Positions 54,031 to 63,155 of a DNA stretch of 64,000 bases are shown here, piece after piece. Both the position numbers and the translations under genes were made by a program. Where the stretch lies: contig JAYESD010000001.1 in assembly GCA_036927565.1 (NCBI GenBank), forward strand, positions 280,499,560 through 280,563,559, given 5' to 3'. Each line of letters starts with the position of its first letter. Within the stretch, counting starts at the first letter, position 1. A model generated the notes under the pieces. It searched no databases, was not told the origin of the DNA, and worked only from the letters and a program-made list of their open reading frames with translations. This DNA comes from Tuctoria greenei (taxonomy: Eukaryota; Streptophyta; Magnoliopsida; Poales; Poaceae).

Positions 54031-54364
54031 GCGAAATATCGGACAAGTCCGGAAAGGACCGGACTAGTCCGAAGTCGTCCAGAGAGAAAATCGGACAAGT
54101 CTGGCCTAAAATCGGACAAGTCCGACTTTAAACAGAGAGGAAAACGGACAAGTCCGCTGGAACACCAGACTAGTCCGGAAAAGTCCAAAGACTTAGCAAT
54201 TTTTCAAGGGTTCATGGAATATCGGACTAGTCCGCACAAAATCGGACAAGTCCGAAAGTTTCCAGTTCCAAAAATCGGACTAGTCCGCAGCAAAAACGGA
54301 TAAGTCCGTTTTTAGTCAGAGAGAAATCGGACTAGTCCTCAGCAAAAACGGACTAGTCCGCACT
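54031..54364 (-). repeat. Palindrome array a, T4 5' LTR
   Basis: About fourteen motif copies. One extra CGGACAAGTC unit with its spacer lies at about 54092-54115 compared with the 3' LTR. Confidence 0.92.
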
Positions 54365-54490
54365 TTCCTGCATTTTAAGTGCGGTTTTGTTCCAAATCAA
54401 AATTTAAACTTGTTCCTCTTGTTGTGGGTTAATGTTAAACGTGTATATGAGTGTATGCAAGGCATGATACATGAAAATGAGGGTGTTACA

Positions 54491-54495
54491 CTCAT
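54491..54495. repeat. Target-site duplication of T4 (right copy)
   Basis: CTCAT, identical to 44056-44060. Confidence 0.92.
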
Positions 54496-55357
54496 GGCCA
54501 TTCGCTGTGTGGGGGATGGATATTTTGGGACCTTTCCCAAAAGCTGTCGGAGGGTACCTGTTCTTATATGTCGCCATTGACAAGTTCACAAAGTGGCCGG
54601 AAGCAACTCCAGTTGTGACAATCAACAATCAATTTGCCATCAAGTTATTGAAGTCCATTGTCTAGAGATTTGGAGTTCTGAACAGAGTCATCACTAACAA
54701 GATAACCCAATTCACAAGTGCAGCATTTCAAGAGTGTTGCGAAGACCTCGGCATAACTGTCAGCTACGCATTAGTGGCTCATCCGGCAAGCAATGGCCAA
54801 GCCGGGAGAGCAAATGCAGAAATTCTCAAGGGACTCAAGGCACACACTTATGAGAGCTTGAAAAAGCATGGTGCCAACTGCATAGAAGAGCTTTCGCTAG
54901 CATTGTGGGCGAGCCAGACAACATCCAGCCATACAACCGGAGAAACAACCTTCTTCATGGTGTACAGAGTCGAAGCTGTCATTCCTTCGGAAATTGCCAT
55001 GGGGTCTCTCCGAGTTCGAACCTACAAGGAAGCCACACAGGACCAGCTCTGGCATGATGACTTAGACCTCGTCGACGAGGCAAGGTGCCAAATAGATGTT
55101 TGAAATGCGCGATATTGCTAGGCGCTCCGGTGCTATCATCAAAGACATGTGCGCAATCGGCAGTTGGAAGAAGGCGATATGGTGCTGCGGTGAATACTCA
55201 CTCAAGAAGGGATGAACAAACTCTCCCCCAGCTGGCAGGGTCCCTTCCGAGTAATCAAAGTTTCCGGCCCCAGATGCGTTCGATTGGCAACAGAGGATGG
55301 GATACCACTTCCCAACCTGTGGAATATTGAGCATCTCCGTAAGTTTAGTACTGAGTA
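54496..55357 (+). pseudogene. Tat-A integrase core and C-terminal part
   Basis: Resumes the integrase cut by T4: WPFAVWGMDILGPFPKAV (first Asp), DKFTKWPEATPVVTIN and RVITNKITQFTS, where the second catalytic Asp is read as Asn (Tat-B has RVITDNRTQF). HPASNGQAGRANAEILKG follows, where the Glu-containing PERA is replaced. Stops include TAG 54663-54665, a TGA near 55100 and a TAG near 55120; the last is shared with Tat-B. The C-terminal barrel (GPFRVIKVSGPRCVRLAT, LWNIEHLRKF) ends at TAG about 55355. Confidence 0.87.
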
Positions 55358-56039
55358 GCACGGAGGTGAGTCTTGTATTTGTATAAAATGTATCTCATAG
55401 AGTCTATGAACAGAGTCAGGTTGGTCCAAGATGAATAACACACTTAACTTGGTCCTTTACTTTAAGTGTGTCCTTGCTTTCCCCTGTTATTCGGACCTAT
55501 AATGAAATACATTTATATGAAAACAAATTCTACGTGCATTAACATTGCGCATGCTCATTATTTTTCCTTCTTGTCAATAGCAATGTTGTGCAATCCATCT
55601 AAAAGTTAGTCCTAGATATTCATGTGATATATAAGTTTTATTGGTAATCTTCTAGATCTTAGTATTGCTGGATGGTCTACTCGCCTGAAAACCAATGAAA
55701 ATGACAGGCCTGGAGTGCCCTATCGACTCAGTCTGATCCAACACCCTAAGTATGACACTCTACCTATTCTGGTGGGTCTTAGTATCTAAGTACGCCACTC
55801 TACCTATTCTGGTGGGTCTTAGTAAGGGGGGTCCAGAAAGCACACGAGTCTATGGAAGTTTAACCAGTACATTTATATTGTCAAAATGAGTTTATTGGGA
55901 CCTAAAATTCAAAAAAGGATAATAAGCCGCAAATAAGCTATAGTCAAGAGGACAAATTTTACTACTTTTCTTGTCTCACATGTGCAGGAAAAAAGAATAT
56001 TTGTTGACGATGGTGGGTGCAGCCAGATCATCTAGCTCC
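55358..56039 (+). other. Tat-A 3' UTR, pol-proximal part
   Basis: No gene. Collinear with the Tat-B spacer in the opposite orientation. A direct repeat of about 48 bp lies at 55752-55825 (CTACCTATTCTGGTGGGTCT twice). Confidence 0.6.
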
Positions 56040-56240
56040 AACATTACCCTGGGGGCCCGCCGTCATCATTTCATACATTAATAGTGGGCATCGTCGAAGC
56101 AACTAAGCCCTAACAACACCCAGGGGGCCCACCGTGGACGTTTCATACGTTGATAGTGGTTGGTGTCAAAGCAACTAGGCTCCGACAACTCCCAGGGGCT
56201 CCACTGTCGATGTTAAGAACGTGGCGGGGGATCCTTGGAG
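56040..56240. repeat. Tat-A 3' UTR tandem repeat, 2-3 units
   Basis: Units with GGGGGCCCGCCGTC, a CGTTGATAGTGG-type segment and a CAACTCCCAGGGG-type segment, the reverse complement of the Tat-B 80-bp repeat. The copy number is lower here. Confidence 0.75.
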
Positions 56241-56469
56241 ATTTTGGATGCAGGACTCAGACCTCGGAGCTATCAAAGTAGCTACGAGTTCGAAGTAGTC
56301 AAATATTTAGGACATTGCCAAATTCCTTATGGTAGATGTCCTCAATCAATTGAGCGCATCTATCAGGGGGCCAACAAGATAAAGTCAATGATACATTGAA
56401 GACAACGGAATTCAAAAAGATTTCATTCATTCAAAATTTGGAGATTTACAAGATGAAGGTACAAAATGG

Positions 56470-56798
56470 AAGGATCCTAGCTACTGGAGTTCCGCTGGAA
56501 GTACGAAGCAACCTCCTGGGCGGCTTCTTAGATGCTTACCTTGGCAACTTCTTTCTCCTCGGCGATGGGTCTGTCAATCACCAGAGCTAGAGACATGGAG
56601 GGATCCCACTTCAGAAGCATGTCAGCACATATTCTGCGACATTTTTAGCCAAGGATCTTCCCTCGGTCTCGAGCTGGTCGCTGATCACATCTTCCAATGC
56701 ATCTAGCTTAGCTCCAGCAGAGTTGAGCGCCAGCAAAGCTTTGTCCATCTCTAGCTTCGGGTCAACCAGTCGGACCAGACTGAATCCTACAGCATCAG
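56470..56798 (-). pseudogene. Tat-A antisense gene, C-terminal remnant
   Basis: Minus strand reads LEMDKALLALNSAGAKLDAL, then DQLETEGRSLAKNVAEYVLTCF, closely matching the C-terminal domain of the Tat-B antisense gene. After that Cys-Phe a TGA and frameshift follow. It is antisense to Tat-A, as the Tat-B gene is to Tat-B. The upstream part lies beyond the S2 insertion. Confidence 0.78.
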
Positions 56799-56884
56799 TG
56801 AATGTGGCCTAGAGGGGGGTGAATAGGCCTTTTTGAGTTTTAGTCAGAACCTACAACACTCAGCAACTTGATCAAATACCGAGA

Positions 56885-56940
56885 AATCAGACTAGTCTGG
56901 TAGAGTGCGGACTAGTCCGATACGTGCGGACTAGATCGAT
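56885..56940 (-). repeat. Palindrome cluster b, S2 LTR
   Basis: Three motif copies of which one is intact, followed by the inverted repeat GATCGATCAAGTTTGATCGA. Confidence 0.85.
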
Positions 56941-57560
56941 CAAGTTTGATCGATAATCTCGATCCAAGGCTCTATGCAATGGAAATTAAGATGTAACTAG
57001 AGTATGTTGCTTCAATTAAACTGAAGATAGCACAAGGTGACCTTACTTTCAAGTTTTAACATAAGATATGCAAGATCAAGTAAACCCTAGAATGTGATAT
57101 GAAAAACTAGGAACAAGATTGACACAAGATTTTATCCCGTGGTACGGTTCCCACAGAGGCAACCTACATCCATGTTGAGGAGTCCACAACAGGACCGGGT
57201 CTTCACCAACCCTACCCTCGTCGAATCGCCACGGAGGTCGATTCTCTTTCCACTAATCACAAAGGGTAAATAACCAAGTTCAACGGGCCTTCTCACAAGT
57301 TGAGGGCTCCCCAAGATTACAAATCGAACACCACCAAGAACACACTCATAAGATCTACAATAAAATAACAGGAGTGTGTTAGAGAATCAAACCCAAGAGC
57401 TCAAAACGTGAAGAATAGTGTCTCTCCTTTGATCCAAAGTTAATCCTCAAGAATTTGATCTTTCTTGTGTTGGATTGTGTGGAGAGACATGTTTTCTAAG
57501 CTCTTGGAGGGTGTGAAGGCGCATGGAGTCGAGAGTGATCATAGTTGGGCCGTGCACCTC

Positions 57561-57570
57561 TATTTATACT
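57561..57570 (-). promoter_or_regulatory. TATA box of S2 LTR
   Basis: AGTATAAATA on the minus strand, just downstream of array a in element orientation. Confidence 0.72.
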
Positions 57571-57601
57571 AGGGTTTCCAAAGGTTACCATTAGGGTTTT
57601 C

Positions 57602-58146
57602 AAAGTCCGGACTAGTCCATGGTGGACTCCAGATTAGTCCGGTGTGCGGCGGGTGGGAAACCCTAAGTGTCCCGAATTATCGGACTTGTCCGACCAGGGG
57701 CAGACTAGTCCATTTTTATCTCTGGAAAAGTTCGGACTAGTCTGGCACATATCAGACTTTTCCGGTGGTGGTGAAACCCTAAGTGAATTGGGGACAAGTC
57801 CGCACTTGGAGTACTTGTCCAATTTTAGTCAGAGGGTTTTTCGAACTAATCCGGGCATATATCGGACTTGTCCTATTTTGATCAGAAGGATATCAGACTA
57901 GTTTGTGGTGATATCGGACTTGTCCGATTTCGTGCAAAACTGTGAAGTGTTGAGGACTAGTCCGCACTAGGGAGGACTAGTCCGATCTTAGTCAGAAAGA
58001 TATCGGACTAGTCCGTGGTAATATCGGACAAGTCTAGTCTGTGTAAACCTGGACTGTGCAGACAAGTCCGCACTGGGAGGACTTGTCCGATTTTGAACAG
58101 AGGGATTATCGGACTAGTCCGGGGTTTATGGGACTAGTCCGGTCCT
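57602..58146 (-). repeat. Palindrome array a, S2 LTR
   Basis: About twenty motif copies, TAG-, TTG- and AAG-centred. Spacers include TTAGTCAGAAAGATATCGG and TTTTAGTCAGAGGG, which resemble spacers in the Ty3 T4 array. Confidence 0.92.
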
Positions 58147-58401
58147 GAGTAAATTTGTGCAGTGAATGAGTTTTCTTGTGCTTGAGCTCTTGGGGTGTGT
58201 TTTTCCAACACACTCCATACACAATGATCTAATCTATTTAACTCTTGAGCTCTTTTCCATATAGATCCTCATTCTCCTTTCTTTTTGCGCTTTGTTCATA
58301 ATTTCATTAAAACCTGCGCTCATCTCAACAATTTGGTTAGGATCTCATTTGTTTGTCATAAATCAAACAAAACCCACAAGGGATGCCTAAATGCACTTTC
58401 A

Positions 58402-58416
58402 ATCTCCCCCTTTTTG
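58402..58416 (-). other. S2 polypurine tract
   Basis: Minus strand reads AAAAAGGGGGAGAT against the LTR start TGAAAGTGC. Confidence 0.85.
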
Positions 58417-58523
58417 GTGATTGATGACAACCAATTGAGATTTCACAAAAAAGATAAAAATACATAATTTTCATAAAGTGTGCACATATGAGTTTTGGAA
58501 CAAATTAAGCATGACAACATAAG

Positions 58524-58528
58524 GCATA
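58524..58528. repeat. Putative target-site duplication of S3 (left copy)
   Basis: GCATA before TGAATGTGG. The S2 3' UTR reads on as CATATG in the S3 homologue, so the site is plausible. The right copy is outside the window. Confidence 0.4.
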
Positions 58529-58624
58529 TGAATGTGGCCTAGAGGGCGAGGGGGGGGGGGTGAGTAGACCTTTTTGATTTTTAGTCGGATCCTGCAACAC
58601 TTACAAATTGATCAAATCCCGAGA

Positions 58625-58673
58625 TATTGGACTAGTCCGGTAGAGTGCGGACTAGTCCGGTGCGTGCCGACTA
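58625..58673 (-). repeat. Palindrome cluster b, S3 LTR
   Basis: Two intact copies plus a degenerate one, followed by a GATCAAGTTTGATC inverted repeat as in S2. Confidence 0.86.
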
Positions 58674-59306
58674 GATTGATCAAGTTTGATCGATTATCTC
58701 GATCTAGGATGTTTGCAGCGGAAATATACTTGTAATTGAAGTGTCACACTACTATGAACTAGGATGTAGCACAAGTTAATCTTATATTCAATGTTTCAAT
58801 GTAAAGTGAACAAGATTGATTGAAACCCTAGATAGATATGAAGAGTAGAACAATATGCGCAAAGTAAGAACACAAACTCTTTATCCCGTGGTTCGGTTCC
58901 CACAGAGGCAACCTACATCCACGTTGAGGAGTCCACAAAAGGATCGAGTCTTCTCCAACCCTACCCTCGTTGGATCGCTAGAGAGGCCAATCCTCTTCAC
59001 TAATCACAAAGGGCAAATAACTGAATTCAAGGGGCCTTCTCACAAGTTGAGGGCTCCCCAAGATTACAAGATGAACACCACCAAGAACACACTCTTAAGA
59101 TTGCAATGAAAACCACAGGAGTGTGTTAGGGAATCAAATCAAGAGCTCAATGAGTGAAGAACCGTGCCTCTCCTTGGATCCAAAGTGTATCCTCAAAGGA
59201 TTATGCTTTCTTGCGTTGGATTGTGTGGAGAGATGAGTTTTCTAGGCTCTTGAAGGGTGTGACGGCGTAGGGTATCGATAGATGTGAAAGATGGGCCGTC
59301 CACACC

Positions 59307-59317
59307 TATTTATATGG
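59307..59317 (-). promoter_or_regulatory. TATA box of S3 LTR
   Basis: CATATAAATAG on the minus strand. Confidence 0.72.
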
Positions 59318-59347
59318 GGTTTCCAAAAGTTACCGTTAGGGTTTAGA

Positions 59348-59892
59348 AAGATCGGACTAGTCCGTGGTGGACACCGTACTAGTCTGGTGTGCTGCGTGTA
59401 GGAAACCCTAGGTGTCCTGAAACATCGGACTTGTCCGAAGTGAAGGCGGACTAGTCCGATTTTGGTTCTGTAAATCTTTGGACTAGTCCGATGAATATCG
59501 GACTTGTCCGGATAGGTGAAACCCTAAGTGAGTTTGGGGAACAAGTCCACACTTGGAGGACTTGTCCGATTTAGGTCGGAGGGATTTCGGACTAGTCCGT
59601 GCTAACAGCGGACTTGTTCGATTGACATGAGAAAGATATCGGACTAGTCCGTGGTGTTATCGGACTTGTCTGATTTCATGCAACTTGTGAAGTGTTTGGG
59701 GGACTAGTCCGCATTGGGGAGGACTAGTCCAATTCTAGTCAGAGAAATATCCAACTAGTCTGTGCTGATATCGGACTAGTCCGGTCAGTGAAAAACTGGA
59801 CTATGAGGACAAGTCTGCATTGTGAGGTCTTGTCCGATCTGGTGCAGAAAGATATCGGACTCGTCTGGGGTCAATCGGACTAGTCCGGTCCT
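59348..59892 (-). repeat. Palindrome array a, S3 LTR
   Basis: About twenty motif copies with recurring AGAAAGATATCGGACT and CTAGTCAGAG spacers. Confidence 0.92.
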
Positions 59893-60148
59893 GTATAACT
59901 TTGTGCAATGTGTGAGATTATTTGCGTTTGAGCTCTTGGGGTGTGTTGCCTTAACACACTCCATACACAATGATTTACTACACTTGGTTCTTGAGCTCTT
60001 TTCTGCATTGCTTCTCATTCTCCTTTCTTTTTGGCGTTTTGTTCATTCTCTCATTAGAGCCTGTGCTCATCTCAACAATGTGGTTAGGATCTCATTGGCT
60101 TGTCATAAATCAACCAAAACCCACAAGGGATTCCTAGATGCACTTTCA

Positions 60149-60575
60149 ATCTCCCCCTTTTTGGTGATTGATGACAACCAATTGAGATTTCACAAAATAT
60201 GATAAAAGTTGAGATTTTCATAAAGTGTGCACATATGAGTTTGAAACACATTAAGCAATGAAAACATAAGTCATATGTGCACTCTTTATGGTGGGATGCA
60301 AAACTAAGTATGTATAAACGATAATAATGATGAGAATGACATAATTGACATCAATATATCAACAACAAGCATATATGACATTTTTAGAGCAAAATCACAG
60401 ATTCCACAAATATCTTCATAAGCAGTTCATAACATTGCATCACAAGACCAAAATTACCAAGAGAGCATGATAAAATTCTTACAACCCACAAAGAGACAAA
60501 AGAAACAAAAGATAGCTCTCCTCGCAGCCTACAACTAAAGCCTAAGACTCCCCCTCAATCTCTCCCCCTTTGGCA
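60149..60575 (-). other. S3 3' UTR with multiple polypurine tracts
   Basis: Minus strand has AAAAAGGGGGAGAT at the LTR (60149-60163) and further tracts CAAAGGGGGAGAGATTG and GGGGGAGTC at about 60548-60573. Several polypurine tracts before the 3' LTR are a Sirevirus trait. No gene otherwise. Confidence 0.75.
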
Positions 60576-62176
60576 TCAAGACACCAAAAAGAAGGAGAGG
60601 AGAGAACTAAGGTCTTCAAGCCTCGCTGTCAGTCCTCTCGTCGTCTTCATCTTCATTCTCGGGCTGAGGAGGAGGAGGAGGAGGAACGGTTCCACTCGAG
60701 TCCCCAATGCCAAATAGGCAAGCTCGGAGGGAGTTAAGGGTCTGAGCTCGGTGAAATCAGAATCTGAGTCATCAGAAATGACTGGAGATCCAATAGGCTC
60801 GATCTCCTGCTTTTGACAGATGTGCTTCACATTCTCCTTGACATATCACATATCGACCTTCCTCCTCTTGTTCAGCTTATGAGTGTTCACTTCCGCCTTC
60901 TTGCAAGAGGCAAAGATAGCTGACAAGTACTTCAATATGCCACTTGGTGACCCCTTTTGAGGAGGGGCCCTAGTGGCGGGAGCAGCCCTAGCATCTCCAC
61001 TAGCTCTCGCTGGAGCCTCTGCACTGGAAGCAGGAGAAGGAGCAACTTGAACACTTGCTTGTTGAGGCTTCTGGGGCCTCAAGGGGGCGTGCTCCACATC
61101 CTCGACAAACTCGATGCCTGTGACATTTTCAATCATAAACATCAGATAGGGGGCATAGACACATGATCTGTTCGTCATGCAGGAGATATTGACCATATCG
61201 CTCCTAATGTAGTCAAAGACATCAAACTTTCTGTCTTTGCTTATGACCTTCATCAAGGTCCTGAGATATCCCTGAACACTTCCAGCATCCCCATCCTTGG
61301 GGGCAATGGTCTTCCTGAGGACCCTGTTCAGCACCACGAAGAAAGGTTTCATGTTCTTGGTGGAGGGAGGATTGAACTTAAAGCTTGGGTCATAAAGAAA
61401 CTTCATCTTTTCCTTCTCAATGACACCAATGTTGTGAATGATCAAATATTCATTGCTAGAGGTGTAAAGATGGAGCAATCTTTCAAATTCGTCATATGCG
61501 ATGGTGTACTTGGATCCATGAGTCATCCAAGTCACCGTTTCTTCCTCATCACTGGCAAAGTGTCAAGTAGCATAAAATTGAGCAATGACCTCGTCGTTCC
61601 AATTGTTCCGGAAAGCAAAGAGGTCCTTCAATCCATGCCTCTCAACAGCCTCGACCACCTCAACAAAAGGTGAGCAACCCTTCTTCTCAAAGTGCGCCCA
61701 ATCTATCCATTGGCTGCGCACAACTGGGGTCTTCATCGGAAGATAGACAGACTTGTAAAAGTCTGCATGGAAGTTACTCCAGAACCTCCCATCAGCAGCT
61801 TGTTTGGGTTGGTTGTAACAATCAACATTTCTGAACTTTGCAGCCATGTCACTGCCCTTTCCATTGAACCTTTCCTCAGCGGGATCCCGAGCCCCTTGCC
61901 TCGGAGCTGATATCTTGAGGGGGCCAATCGGGCCCGTTGCAATCCCTTTGCCCTTGCCCTTTGCTTGGCGAGCACTTGCCGAGCTAGGGCCACCACCAGC
62001 AGAAGCCTTGGAAGCAGTTTTTTGGCGAGCACCTTTCGTCGAGCCTGGGGAGGAGAAGGAGCCGGCTCGGATGGGCGCTCTTGGCGCTTCTAGCCTTGGC
62101 CCGTCGAGGACCGAAGCAAGGCTTCTTGGTCCATCTCGACCTCGAAGTCAGAGATTTCGTCATTGGTGCTCGACAT
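60576..62176 (-). pseudogene. S3 extra (env-position) ORF, putative plant transposon protein
   Basis: ATG 62176-62174 (MSSTNDEISDFEVEMDQ), then a TAG and frame changes in the basic, Ala/Pro-rich N-terminal part. The conserved core has RFWSNFHADFYKSVY at about 61785, VTWMTHGSKYTIAYDEFERLLHL at about 61530, VLNRVLRKTIAPKDGDAGSVQG at about 61330, DVFDYIRSDMVNIS at about 61215 and YAPYLMFMIENVTG at about 61150. An Ala/Pro/Ser linker and a basic end (KLNKRRKVDM) follow, then TGA 60846-60848, then in frame an acidic tail (SDDSDSDF). One more stop at about 61560 splits the core. No membrane segment or signal peptide. It preserves the C-terminus lost in S1. Function unknown. Confidence 0.8.
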
Positions 62177-62270
62177 TGTCCTGAGAATGAATTACACATG
62201 GTATTAATGAGAATAGATGACAAGGAATTGCATTGAGGAAGAGGAAGTTAGGATCGAGTTCAGAAAAAAT

Positions 62271-62346
62271 TGGACTAGTCCGGTGTATAGGCACGGACTA
62301 GTCTGGGTGACCGGACTTGTCCGTGCATGGACTGTACTAGTCCGGT
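62271..62346 (-). repeat. Palindrome cluster b upstream of S3 extra ORF
   Basis: Four TAG- or TTG-centred copies, about 95-170 nt before the start codon. Confidence 0.87.
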
Positions 62347-62740
62347 ATTCAACCTCTAAAACCCTAACTATGAGACGAATGGTGATTCCTAATGCACAAA
62401 TAGCTTAGCATCAATGTAATACATCAAGGAAGCATGTATATGGTGAAAGGAACCAAGCTATTTGTTCACCAATGAACGAAATAGCGATTTCTAGGGTTTG
62501 GGAGAAAAATTTACTGAAATTGCTTGATTCTTGAGATTGAAGGGGTTGAAGGTGCGGACAAGTCTGTGGTCTTCAATCCCTGAGCAATGGAGGCAGTTTT
62601 CCACCAAACCACGAAGAGTTTTGCTGGAGGATAAAGAAAATCGCCTTTGGGAGCTCGAGCGATGAGAGAGAGCATAGGTGAGGTTGTGAGGATGAAGAGG
62701 ATTAGGGTTTGGCGGCGGCTAGGGTTGTGGACGCGAAAAA

Positions 62741-62875
62741 TCTGACTTGTCCGAAAATGATCGGACTAGTCCGAACTTTTCCAGAGGCTATATCGGACTA
62801 GTCCGGACCTACAGTCACTCTGCGGACTAGTCTGCAGGGGCGGACTAGTCTAGGCAACCAAGGACTAGTCTGTGG
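62741..62875 (-). repeat. Palindrome array a upstream of S3 extra ORF
   Basis: Six copies including CGGACTAGTCCG twice and degenerate ACTAGTCTG forms. Confidence 0.87.
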
Positions 62876-63155
62876 TCACCAGGGAAGAAATGCTTATCCC
62901 ATTCATATATATTTGAAGGTACTTATTAAGAAAATAGGGAGGCAAAGAAAATCATGTAATCTTGATGAATATGATCAGTAAGCATACAACAGTCAAGCAA
63001 TGACCATAATTCACCAAGATCTAGTAATTGACATAGTTTTTCGAAAAAAATTGAGAGAGATGATTTTCACAACACAATCAATGATTTTTGAAGATAGCAT
63101 TCAGGTATACAAGATTTCAAGCCACATTTCGAGCATCAAGGATATTTAGTTCATT

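Larger units (their letters stand above)
44061..54490 (-). mobile_element. Ty3/gypsy chromovirus, Tekay/Del type, complete copy T4
   Basis: Full-length element: two LTRs of about 2.8 kb, Met primer site, gag-pol in one original frame with chromodomain, polypurine tract, and a perfect CTCAT duplication on both sides. Both flanks are Tat-A integrase, and reading across the insertion restores the gene. LTRs differ by only a few percent by eye, so it is among the younger insertions. Coding is inactivated by several nonsense codons and one single-base deletion. Confidence 0.95.
51670..54490 (-). repeat. T4 5' LTR (2821 bp)
   Basis: Element-orientation ends TGTAACACCC and GGGCGTCACA. Contains palindrome array a (54031-54364), TATA box (53864-53871), cluster b (53479-53513) and a long AT-rich downstream part. 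Confidence 0.95.
26146..56798 (+). mobile_element. Ty3/gypsy Tat-lineage element Tat-A (interrupted by D, T4 and S2)
   Basis: Own sequence: 5' LTR 26146-26781 and 39697-39909, primer site, gag, protease, partial reverse transcriptase, two RNase H-like domains and integrase up to 44060, then 54491-56798 with the rest of integrase, 3' UTR and antisense gene. The continuity across D and T4 is shown by perfect duplications and by the resumed LTR and integrase readings. The 3' end lies beyond S2, outside the window. Confidence 0.9.
56799..58401 (-). repeat. Sirevirus S2 3' LTR (1603 bp)
   Basis: On the + strand TGAATGTGGCC to GCACTTTCA. Its internal side is to the right (polypurine tract at 58402). 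Contains cluster b (56885-56940), a TATAAATA box on the minus strand (about 57568-57561) and array a (57602-58146). S2 inserted into the Tat-A antisense gene; putative duplication ATCAG (56794-56798). Confidence 0.9.
56799..58528 (-). mobile_element. Ty1/copia Sirevirus S2, 3' LTR and end of 3' UTR
   Basis: Only the 3' LTR and 127 nt of internal sequence are visible before S3 interrupts it. The rest should lie to the right of S3, outside the window. The 127 nt are collinear with the S3 3' UTR. Confidence 0.87.
58529..60148 (-). repeat. Sirevirus S3 3' LTR (1620 bp)
   Basis: On the + strand TGAATGTGGCC to GCACTTTCA. Contains cluster b (58625-58673), TATA box (about 59317-59307) and array a (59348-59892). 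Closely related to the S2 LTR but clearly diverged. Confidence 0.92.
62177..63155 (-). promoter_or_regulatory. S3 region between RNase H and extra ORF: candidate internal promoter and leader
   Basis: About 980 nt. In element orientation it holds palindrome array a (62875-62741), a leader-like stretch rich in AACCCTAGCCGCCGCC, cluster b (62346-62271), then the ATG. It has the same order as S1 but no clear TATA box. Promoter role is inference. Confidence 0.5.

Noticed and set aside
57602..58146. Palindrome arrays as a possible CRISPR array
   Set aside because: Plant LTR context, irregular spacing, short palindromic repeats and similar rather than unique spacers.
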